Source: Variovorax sp. PMC12 (GTDB taxonomy: Bacteria > Pseudomonadota > Gammaproteobacteria > Burkholderiales > Burkholderiaceae_C). From it: 64,000 nucleotides of DNA. The stretch spans positions 2,429,001-2,493,000 of the forward strand of contig NZ_CP027773.1 of assembly GCF_003019815.1 (NCBI RefSeq), given 5' to 3'. A model generated the notes under the pieces. That model did no database searches. It was given only the letters and a program-made list of their open reading frames with translations, and was not told the DNA's origin. Of the stretch, positions 46,746 to 54,305 are shown piece after piece. Position numbers and translations under genes: made by a program. Each line of letters starts with the position of its first letter. The first letter of the stretch is position 1.

Positions 46746-49700
46746 ATGAAGCGGATGCTGATCAATGCCACGCAGGCCGAAGAACGCCGCCTGGCCATCG
46801 TCGACGGGCAGAAACTGCTCGACTACGAAATCGAAATCGAAGGGCGCGAACAGCGCAAGGGCAACATCTACAAGGCGGTCGTGACCCGCGTCGAGCCCTC
46901 GCTCGAAGCCTGTTTCGTCGACTACGGCGAAGACCGCCACGGCTTCCTGCCGTTCAAGGAAATCTCCAAGCAGTATTTCGCCGAAGGCGTGTCGGCCAGC
47001 CAGGCCCGCATCCAGGACGCGATCCGCGAAGGCCAGGAACTCACCGTCCAGGTCGAAAAGGAAGAGCGCGGCAACAAGGGCGCCGCCCTCACCACCTTCA
47101 TCTCGCTGGCCGGCCGCTACGTCGTGCTGATGCCGAACAACCCCCGCGGCGGTGGCGTTTCGCGCCGCATCGAGGGCGACGACCGCGCCGAACTCAAGGA
47201 GGCGATGGACCAGCTCGAGTACCCGAAGGGCATGAGCATCATCGCGCGCACCGCCGGCATCGGCCGCTCGGCGCCCGAACTCCAGTGGGACCTGAACTAC
47301 CTGCTCAAGCTCTGGAGCGCCATCGACGGCGCGGCCAAGGGCGGCAAGGGCGCTTTCCTGATCTACCAGGAATCGTCGCTCGTCATCCGCGCCATCCGTG
47401 ACTATTTCAATCACGACATCGGCGACATCCTGATCGACACCGACGACATCTACGACCAGGCGCAGCAGTTCATGGCGCACGTCATGCCCGAGCATGCCGC
47501 CCGCGTGAAGCGCTACCGCGACGACGCAGCGCTGTTCAGCCGCTTCCAGATCGAGCACCAGATCGAGTCGGCCTACGCGCGCACCGTGCAGCTGCCCTCG
47601 GGCGGCGCCATCGTGATCGACCACACCGAAGCACTGGTTTCGGTCGACGTGAACTCGGCCCGCGCCATCAAGGGCGGCGACATCGAGGAGACCGCCACCC
47701 GCACCAACCTCGAGGCCGCCGACGAAGTGGCCCGCCAGATGCGCCTGCGCGACCTGGGCGGCCTGATCGTCATCGACTTCATCGACATGGACGAGTCGAA
47801 GAACCGCCGCGAAGTCGAAAGCCGCCTGCGCGACGCGCTGCGGCAGGACCGCGCCCGCGTGCAGTTCGGCTCGATCAGCAAGTTCGGCCTGATGGAAATG
47901 AGCCGCCAGCGCCTGAAGCCGGCACTGTCGGAAGGCTCGTCGATCCCCTGCCCCCGCTGCGGCGGCTCGGGCCACATCCGCGACACCGAATCGAGCGCGC
48001 TGCAGATCCTGCGCATCATTCAGGAAGAGTCCATGAAGGACAACACGGCCGCCGTGCATGTGCAGGTGCCCGTGGAAGTCGCATCGTTCCTGCTGAATGA
48101 AAAGCGCCCCGAAATCGCCAAGATCGAGCTCAAGCAGCGCGTCACCGTGCTGATGGTGCCCAACAAGACGCTCGAAACGCCGAACTACAAGCTCGAGCGC
48201 CTGAAGCACGACGATCCGCGCCTCGACCACATCGAAGCCAGCTACAAGATGGCCGACGAGATCGAAGACCCGACCTCCGTCACGCGCCGTTCGCAAGAGC
48301 CCACCAACAAGCAGACGCCGGTCATCAAGGGCGTGCTGCCCGATGCACCCGCGCCCGTGGTGCCGCCCAAGCCCGAAGCCGTGCGCGCGCCCGTCGCGGC
48401 ACCCGCACCGGTCGCACCGCCCGTGGTCACCGCGCCGGTTCCGGCACAGACCGGCTTCTTCGCCTGGATCAAGAACCTGTTCGGCGGCGCGCCGGCCCCC
48501 GCACCGGCGCCGGCGCCCTCCGCGATTCCGGTCGAGGCCCCGAAGCCCCGCCGCGACGGCCGCCCCGGCCGCGACGGCGAAGCACGCGGCGGTTCGCGTG
48601 ACGGCGAACAGCGCCGTGGCGGCCGTGGCGGCGAAGGCCGCGGTGAAGGCCGCAACGCGGAAGGCCGCGGCGAAGGCGGCGGACGTTCGGGTGGTCGCGA
48701 CGGCGAACGCCGTGGCGGCCGCGGCGGCGAGCGCCGTGAAGGACGCGAAGGCCGTGAAGGCCGCAACAGCAGCGAACTGCGCGCCGACGGCGCCCCGCAG
48801 CAACCGCGCGAACAGCGCGAACCCCGCGAGCCGCGTGAGGCACGCGCACCGCGCGACGGCGAACAACGCCGCAACGGCCGCGGCGAGCGCCGCGAAGGCG
48901 AAGGCCGCGAAGGCCGCAACGCACCGGCGGAAGCACTCGACGGCAACCTGAACCTCGAAGCCCAGCAACTGGTCTCGGGCGAAGAAGGCAATGCAGGCGA
49001 ACGCGCACCGCGCGCCCGCGGCGAACGCCGTGAACGCGGCGAGCGCAACGAGCGTGGCGAACAACGCGGCGAGCGCAACAACAGCGACCGCGCCGAACGC
49101 AACGGCGACGCCCAGCAGCCCCGCGGCGAAACCGCCCTTGCCGGCGAAGAAGCCGTCCAGGGCGAGCGCCAGCCGCGCAACGGCCGCGACGAGCAGCGCG
49201 CTCCGCGCGGTGAACGTGGTGGTGAGCGTGGTGAGCGCAACGACGGCCGCCGCGAGCGCCGCAACGACGCGCCTCAGGCCGAAGCCGATGCACGCGGGGC
49301 CGAAGCTGCAGCAGCCGACGTCGAGCAGTCCAACGACGGCGGCAACGAGCAGGCTCCCCGCCGCGAAGGCGACGAGCGCCGCGGTCGTTCGCGTGACCGT
49401 TACGGCCGCGACCGCCGCGAACGCGGTCCGCGCGACGACAGCGAAGCCGGTGCGCAGGCCGCCGAAGTCGCCGTGGCGGAAGCCGCGACGATGACGACCG
49501 GCGTGCAGGAAGAAGCCCCGGCGCCCCGCCGCCAGCCGCAGCAGCAACTGCCGATCGCGCCGGAGCAACAACAGGCCGTCGTGGCCGAAGCCGCCGTCGC
49601 TGCACCGGAAGTCCGCGAACCCGCACCCCAGCCGGTGCGCACCGAGCGCCCCGCGCCGGTCGCTGCCGCGCCCGTGGCTGCTCCGGCGCCCGTCGCCAAC

Positions 49701-49982
49701 GGCCGCGCGCTGCCGAAGGTCCAGCCCTTCGAGCTGCCGCTGGACGAACTCGCGCAGATCGCCCAGAACTCGGGCCTGCAGTGGGTCAACTCCGACGCCG
49801 AGCGCATCGCGCAGGCACGCGCCGCCATTGCCGCCGAGCCGAAGCCGGTGCACGTGCCGCGCGAGCGCCCGCCGGTGGTGGTGCTCGACGAAGGTCCGCT
49901 GGTGCTGGTCGAGACCCGTCGCGACCTCGGTTCGATGTCGCTGCCGTTCGAGCAGCAACAGCAGCAGCAACACCCCCTCTGA
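46746..49982 (+). CDS. rne: ribonuclease E
   Basis: The endonuclease core of the RNA degradosome, 1078 residues. The N-terminal half contains the S1 domain (about 37-120), the 5' sensor and DNase I-like catalytic domain with Asp301 (SVDVNSARA) and Asp344 (IDFIDM), and the Zn-link Cys402/Cys405 (CPRCGGSG). From about residue 520 the protein is low complexity: a Pro/Ala block, an amphipathic membrane-targeting helix (FFAWIKNLFGG, about 570), a long Arg/Glu/Gly-rich RNA-binding region and a final run of six Gln. The Arg-rich tract is unusually long. It is followed by a strong terminator. Confidence 0.97.
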   Translation: MKRMLINATQAEERRLAIVDGQKLLDYEIEIEGREQRKGNIYKAVVTRVEPSLEACFVDYGEDRHGFLPFKEISKQYFAEGVSASQARIQDAIREGQELTVQVEKEERGNKGAALTTFISLAGRYVVLMPNNPRGGGVSRRIEGDDRAELKEAMDQLEYPKGMSIIARTAGIGRSAPELQWDLNYLLKLWSAIDGAAKGGKGAFLIYQESSLVIRAIRDYFNHDIGDILIDTDDIYDQAQQFMAHVMPEHAARVKRYRDDAALFSRFQIEHQIESAYARTVQLPSGGAIVIDHTEALVSVDVNSARAIKGGDIEETATRTNLEAADEVARQMRLRDLGGLIVIDFIDMDESKNRREVESRLRDALRQDRARVQFGSISKFGLMEMSRQRLKPALSEGSSIPCPRCGGSGHIRDTESSALQILRIIQEESMKDNTAAVHVQVPVEVASFLLNEKRPEIAKIELKQRVTVLMVPNKTLETPNYKLERLKHDDPRLDHIEASYKMADEIEDPTSVTRRSQEPTNKQTPVIKGVLPDAPAPVVPPKPEAVRAPVAAPAPVAPPVVTAPVPAQTGFFAWIKNLFGGAPAPAPAPAPSAIPVEAPKPRRDGRPGRDGEARGGSRDGEQRRGGRGGEGRGEGRNAEGRGEGGGRSGGRDGERRGGRGGERREGREGREGRNSSELRADGAPQQPREQREPREPREARAPRDGEQRRNGRGERREGEGREGRNAPAEALDGNLNLEAQQLVSGEEGNAGERAPRARGERRERGERNERGEQRGERNNSDRAERNGDAQQPRGETALAGEEAVQGERQPRNGRDEQRAPRGERGGERGERNDGRRERRNDAPQAEADARGAEAAAADVEQSNDGGNEQAPRREGDERRGRSRDRYGRDRRERGPRDDSEAGAQAAEVAVAEAATMTTGVQEEAPAPRRQPQQQLPIAPEQQQAVVAEAAVAAPEVREPAPQPVRTERPAPVAAAPVAAPAPVANGRALPKVQPFELPLDELAQIAQNSGLQWVNSDAERIAQARAAIAAEPKPVHVPRERPPVVVLDEGPLVLVETRRDLGSMSLPFEQQQQQQHPL

Positions 49983-50002
49983 GCGGAACCCGCCCGGAAA
50001 TG

Positions 50003-50030
50003 AAAACGGCGCCCTCGGGCGCCGTTTTTT
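50003..50030. terminator. terminator after rne
   Basis: AAAACGGCGCCC and its complement GGCGCCGTTTT form a stem around a short loop, followed by six T (50025-50030) and preceded by four A, so it can work both ways between rne and the convergent hemY. Confidence 0.9.
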
Positions 50031-50129
50031 TATGCCGCTTCGGACACTGGCAAGTCAGGCATCCAGAAGATCAGGCGCTGAAGCAATCCGTCCGTTCCCG
50101 GGGCGCCGTGACAGCGCTCGAATCGCCGC

Positions 50130-51413
50130 TCAGGCGCTCTCGACCTGCGCCGCGCGCTTCCAGGCTTCGGCCGCCTGCGCGGTGTCGTTGCGGTCTTCGG
50201 CCAGGTGGGCCAGCGCCAGCCAGGCTCGGCGATACAGATCGGTGTCCTGCAATCCCAGCCCGGCCTGCATGAGCAGCTGCTGGGCCTTGCCCCACAGCTG
50301 GCGCTTCATGCAGGCCATGCCCGCGAGGTACTGCAGATTGGGGTCGCGCGGATTGTTGCGCTGCGCGCTCTCGATGCGCGCCAGCCATTCCGCATCGACC
50401 GAGTCGAGCCCCGCCTCGAGCGCGCGTGCCAGCTTGACGCGCAGCGCATCGCCCAGGCTGCGCGGATTGCCGACCATCTGCTCCCAGGCCGGCAGCAGCC
50501 AGCCGCGCGCGAGCGCCAGGTCGCCGCGCAGCGCGACCATGCGCTGGGCCGCGTGGATCGCGACCTCGGGCATCTGGCGTTCGTTGGTGTCGAGCTCGGA
50601 CCATGCGCGCTGCAGTTGCGCCGGGTCGTGCGCGCCCGACAGCAGTTCGGTCGCAAGGCCGCGCACGATGCTCTGCGCGGCGGCCTCCGAGAACGCGCGG
50701 TGCTTGGCGAGCAGGCGCGCGGTTTCGAGTGCCTCGAGCGTGCGCCGATCCTGCCGGGCCGCCTTGAGCCTCAGCCGCAGCGCGAGCGTGCGGCGCTGCG
50801 CGCCCTGCGGCAGTTCTTCGAGGCGGGCGAGCGCAGCGGCCGCATCGCGGTCTTCGAGCGCCCAGCGCGCCGCGCGCAACTGCACGCCTTCGCGCGTTTC
50901 CGGACTGGCCAGCACGGTGCGGTCAGCGCTTTCGTTCAGTGCCTGCTGCAGATGGGCATCGCGCGCCGGCTTGTCCTGCAGCGCCTGCGCGCTCTCGGCC
51001 GCCAACAGGTGCGACAGCACCCGCACCTGCGGCGCCTGCGGCAGGCTGGCGCCGAGCGCCGACAGCGCCTTTTCCTGCGTGAGCGCGGCCTGCGCGGCCT
51101 TGCGCGCGCGCGAGAAACGACCGGAAATCAGCTGCACCATGGCGTCGAGCAGCGCCGCATGCAGCGTGCGCTCCTTCTGCTGCAGCCGCCATTGGCGCGC
51201 CTGCTTGGGCAGCGAGAACAGCGCCGCCAGGGCCCGCAGCGCGGCGTGCAGCAGCACGAACACCACCAGCAGGATCACCAGCACCAGGTTCAGCGAAAGA
51301 TCGACACGCCACGGCGGCCAGAACACGGTGATCGTGCCCTGGTTGTTGCCTGCGAAAAGAGCGACTGCCGCGGCGACGGCGAACAGTGCAAGGAGCCAGA
51401 TTGCTGCGCGCAT
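50130..51413 (-). CDS. hemY: HemY family protein
   Basis: A 427-residue inner-membrane protein with two N-terminal helices (about 3-22 and 43-66) followed by a tetratricopeptide-like helical cytoplasmic or periplasmic region (about 90-420). This is the gammaproteobacterial-type HemY, co-transcribed with hemX, not the unrelated protoporphyrinogen oxidase of the same name. Its role in haem supply is not biochemically defined. It starts 7 bp after hemX. Confidence 0.93.
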   Translation of the reverse strand: MRAAIWLLALFAVAAAVALFAGNNQGTITVFWPPWRVDLSLNLVLVILLVVFVLLHAALRALAALFSLPKQARQWRLQQKERTLHAALLDAMVQLISGRFSRARKAAQAALTQEKALSALGASLPQAPQVRVLSHLLAAESAQALQDKPARDAHLQQALNESADRTVLASPETREGVQLRAARWALEDRDAAAALARLEELPQGAQRRTLALRLRLKAARQDRRTLEALETARLLAKHRAFSEAAAQSIVRGLATELLSGAHDPAQLQRAWSELDTNERQMPEVAIHAAQRMVALRGDLALARGWLLPAWEQMVGNPRSLGDALRVKLARALEAGLDSVDAEWLARIESAQRNNPRDPNLQYLAGMACMKRQLWGKAQQLLMQAGLGLQDTDLYRRAWLALAHLAEDRNDTAQAAEAWKRAAQVESA

Positions 51414-51420
51414 GTGCGGG

Positions 51421-52515
51421 TCAACGTCCTGCGGCGGCGGTGGCCAGGGCGGCCAGCGTGTCGTCGATGCGGACCGGCTCGGTCGTCCTCACCTGCTGCT
51501 GCAGTTGCTGCAGCAGGGTGGCGGCGGCCTGCGTGCGGCGCGATGCGGGGTCGAAGTAGCGGTTGAGCGATGCCGCGACCTGGGACAGCTCGGTGCGGGT
51601 GGCGTCGAACTGGCGCGACAGCAGCGACAGCCGCGCGTTGAGCAGCTTGAGCTTGAGGTTCTCGCGCAGGAAGTAAGACTGTTCGGGCGCCAGCAGCACC
51701 GCTTCCGGGCTCTGGATGCGGCCCACGCGCACCAGCGAGCGGGCCTCGCCGCGAACGGCCAGCAGCATGCGCTGCCACCAGGGCGCGTCGGCGGGAATCG
51801 GCTCGGCCTGCCATGCATTGGCGCCGGTGCCGCGCAGGGCCACCGCGTTGAGCGTGGGCAGGTCGTCCACGCCGCGCATGAGTTCGTCGAGCCTTTGCAG
51901 GGCCTCGGCGTTGTCGGTGCTGGCACTGCTGCGCAGGCGGTCGGCATCGCGCTGCATGGCGCGCTGCAAGGGGGCGAGCCGCGGTTGCGCGGCACGCGAG
52001 ATGCGCACGTCGCCCGCTTTCAGCGCGGCCAGCAGCGGCTCGACGCTGCCCGTGACCTGGGCCTGCTGCAGCGCGAGGCGCACGGCCGACTCGATGTCGA
52101 TCACGAGGTTCTCGTCGCGCGAACGAGAGAGGCTCTGAATGAGTTCTTCGAGCTGCGAACGCTGCAGCGCGACTTCGGCAACGCGCGTTTCAACCAGCGC
52201 CACGCGGGCCGAGGCGTCGCGCACGGTGTCGCTGGCCTGGCGCGCCAGCGTGCGCGCTTCCATCGACTGCGAAAGGGCATCGGCACTCTGGCGCGCCAGC
52301 TGTTCCTTCATGCCGCTGACCTTCTGCCACAGCGCGACAGCCATGACCAGCGCCACCAGCGCGATGAAGGCCACGAGGCCGAATCCGAGACGCGACAGGA
52401 TCGCCGCGCCCGCAGCCTGGGCGGCAGGGGTCTGGTGGGGGGCGACAGTGGCAGGCACGGGCACCGTTGCGGCTGAAGGGGGAGAAAGGTCGTCGGACGG
52501 GGACGCGGCGCTCAT
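51421..52515 (-). CDS. hemX: HemX family protein
   Basis: A 364-residue membrane-anchored protein with a Pro-rich N-terminus, one helix (about 44-63) and a long alpha-helical, coiled-coil-prone body (VSGMKEQLARQSADALSQSM onward). It is often annotated as uroporphyrinogen-III C-methyltransferase, but the glycine-rich SAM-binding motif of true CobA/SUMT enzymes is not visible, so that activity is doubtful. It overlaps hemD by 4 bp and precedes hemY by 7 bp. Confidence 0.9.
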   Translation of the reverse strand: MSAASPSDDLSPPSAATVPVPATVAPHQTPAAQAAGAAILSRLGFGLVAFIALVALVMAVALWQKVSGMKEQLARQSADALSQSMEARTLARQASDTVRDASARVALVETRVAEVALQRSQLEELIQSLSRSRDENLVIDIESAVRLALQQAQVTGSVEPLLAALKAGDVRISRAAQPRLAPLQRAMQRDADRLRSSASTDNAEALQRLDELMRGVDDLPTLNAVALRGTGANAWQAEPIPADAPWWQRMLLAVRGEARSLVRVGRIQSPEAVLLAPEQSYFLRENLKLKLLNARLSLLSRQFDATRTELSQVAASLNRYFDPASRRTQAAATLLQQLQQQVRTTEPVRIDDTLAALATAAAGR

Positions 52516-53282
52516 GCGAGGGATTCTATCGACGCGACCAACGCATCCCGCAACGGTGTGCACACACGCAACGCCCCGAAACCAGCGGCGCGCGCGGCTT
52601 CGCCGATGCGGGCATGCGTTGCGACGGCGCGTGCCGCCTGCCAGTCGGTGCCGGGCATCGCGCGTTGCAGATTGCCGATGGCTTCGGAACTGCTGAAGAG
52701 CCAGATCGCGCGGCCCTGCGCGCCGTCGGTCGCGATGCGGAGTTGTACGACGTCCAGCGACGGCGGCAGGCGCCGGTAGGCGACCACGGTGTCGCGCTGG
52801 CCGCCCGCGGCGTCGATTTCCCTGGCGAGCCAGTCGCGCCCGGCGGGCTGCCCGGACTCGTCGCCGCCGCGCACGATCAGCACGCGCACGCCGGCAGCCA
52901 CATGGCCGTGCACGCGCTCCCACAGCGCCTCGGAATCGAAGCGCGTGGCTTCGGGCGGCGGCGCGTCGATCTGTTCCGGCGGCACGCCCGCACGCAGCAG
53001 GGCGCGCGTGGTGCCCGGGCCCGTGGCCCAGAAGCGGCGTCCGGCGGTCATGCCCGGTGTTTCATGCTGGAAGAAATTCTCGACCGCCGTGGCGCTCACG
53101 AACATCAGCGCCGCGTAGCGGTCGAGGCGGCGCCAGGCTTCGCGCAGCGGCTCGGCATCGGCCACGGGCGCGATCACGATCAGCGGCAATGCCACCGCGT
53201 CGAGCCCCGCGGCGCGCAGGTCGTCGACCCATTGCGCCGCCTCGCGCTCGGGGCGCGTGACGATGACGGGACGGGCGGTCAT
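52512..53282 (-). CDS. hemD: uroporphyrinogen-III synthase
   Basis: Cyclises hydroxymethylbilane to uroporphyrinogen III. The 256-residue protein has the two-lobed pattern of the family (VIVTRPEREAAQWVDDLRAAG at the start, FVSATAVENFF, FWATGPGTTRALL and WLFSSSEAIGNL), although sequence conservation is low as usual for HemD. The ATG at 53282 follows hemC by 16 bp; 35 more open codons upstream would run into hemC. Confidence 0.94.
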   Translation of the reverse strand: MTARPVIVTRPEREAAQWVDDLRAAGLDAVALPLIVIAPVADAEPLREAWRRLDRYAALMFVSATAVENFFQHETPGMTAGRRFWATGPGTTRALLRAGVPPEQIDAPPPEATRFDSEALWERVHGHVAAGVRVLIVRGGDESGQPAGRDWLAREIDAAGGQRDTVVAYRRLPPSLDVVQLRIATDGAQGRAIWLFSSSEAIGNLQRAMPGTDWQAARAVATHARIGEAARAAGFGALRVCTPLRDALVASIESLA

Positions 53283-53298
53283 GCGATGACCTCCGGAA

Positions 53299-54204
53299 TC
53301 AGTGGGCCCCGGCGTCGCGCAGCAAGGCGGCCGCTTGCCGGCCGAGCGCATCGGCCTGGGCGAAGTCGCCGGCCTGCGCCAGCGCATGCACCTTCACCAG
53401 CGGCACCTTGCCTTCGGGGTCGCCCCAGGCGGCGTCGATGCGCAGCGAGCCGTCGGCCTGCCATCGGGCATGGGCCGCGAGCGGCATGGAGCAGCTGCCA
53501 CCCATCGCGCGGCTCACGGCGCGCTCGGCGGCGGTGGAGAGCCAGTCGCCGCGGTGGGTGATGGCGGCGAGCAGCTCGATGAGGTCGGCGCGATCCGCCC
53601 GCACCTCGATGCCCAGGGCGCCCTGCCCGGCCGCGGGCAGCATGGTGTCGGGGTCGAAGGCCACGCGGATGCGGCTTTCGAGCCCCAGCCGCTTGAGTCC
53701 GGCCGCCGCCAGCACGATGGCGTCGTACTGCCCTTCGTCGAGCTTGCGCAGGCGGGTGTCGAGATTGCCGCGCAGCGGTTCGATGCGCAGGTCGGGCCGC
53801 AGTGCGCGCAGCAACGCGACGCGGCGCAGGCTGGAAGTGCCGACCACCGCGCCGTGCGGCAGTTCGTCGAGCGAGGCAAAACGGGGGGAAACGAGCGCGT
53901 CGCGCGGGTCTTCGCGTTCCAGCACGCACGGCAGCACGAAGCCTTGGGGAAGGTCCATCGGCACGTCCTTGAGCGAATGGACGGCGATGTCGGCGCGCCC
54001 TTCCTCGAGCGCGAGCTCCAGTTCCTTCACGAAGAGGCCCTTGCCGCCCACCTTGCTCAGCGTGCGGTCGAGGATCTGGTCGCCGGTGGTGGTGAGGCCC
54101 AGCAGGCTGACCGTGTGGCCTCTTTCCTGCAGCAGCGCCTGCACGTGTTCGGCTTGCCACAAGGCCAGCCGGCTTTCGCGCGTGGCGATCACGATATTGC
54201 TCAA
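53299..54204 (-). CDS. hemC: hydroxymethylbilane synthase (porphobilinogen deaminase)
   Basis: Polymerises four porphobilinogens. In 301 residues: IVIATRESRLALWQAEHV start, catalytic Asp in AVHSLKDVP, GTSSLRRVALL and GNLDTRLRKL for substrate, and the dipyrromethane-binding Cys238 in GGSCSMPLAAHA. No ATG is in frame. The TTG at 54204 gives the family start and has GGGA 6 bp upstream; TTGs at 54216 and 54231 are alternatives. It is divergent from ppc. Confidence 0.95.
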   Translation of the reverse strand: MSNIVIATRESRLALWQAEHVQALLQERGHTVSLLGLTTTGDQILDRTLSKVGGKGLFVKELELALEEGRADIAVHSLKDVPMDLPQGFVLPCVLEREDPRDALVSPRFASLDELPHGAVVGTSSLRRVALLRALRPDLRIEPLRGNLDTRLRKLDEGQYDAIVLAAAGLKRLGLESRIRVAFDPDTMLPAAGQGALGIEVRADRADLIELLAAITHRGDWLSTAAERAVSRAMGGSCSMPLAAHARWQADGSLRIDAAWGDPEGKVPLVKVHALAQAGDFAQADALGRQAAALLRDAGAH

Positions 54205-54240
54205 GGCCGTTCCCAAAAGTACATGTTTCAAACCGCCGGA

Positions 54241-54263
54241 ATGCTAGCATGTTGCGCCGCAAC
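54241..54263. promoter_or_regulatory. palindromic hemC/ppc divergent promoter region
   Basis: ATGCTAGCAT (54241-54250) is a perfect palindrome whose TGCTAGCAT reads as an extended -10 on both strands. It is followed by a second perfect palindrome, GTTGCG-C-CGCAAC (54251-54263). The pair may be overlapping divergent promoters plus an operator; -35 boxes are not clear. Confidence 0.35.
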
Positions 54264-54305
54264 AACGCAGGCGGCGCACCCATTCAAGACCAGGAAAAAA
54301 ATCGA

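Noticed and set aside
46599..49973. A minus-strand open frame of about 1120 codons opposite rne
   Set aside because: It mirrors rne codon by codon, has low-complexity composition typical of antisense GC-rich frames and no start signals. The plus-strand RNase E is unambiguous.
49960..49982. CAG/CAA repeat at the end of rne as an unstable microsatellite
   Set aside because: Codons alternate between CAA and CAG and the run is only six residues, so slippage is not strongly indicated.
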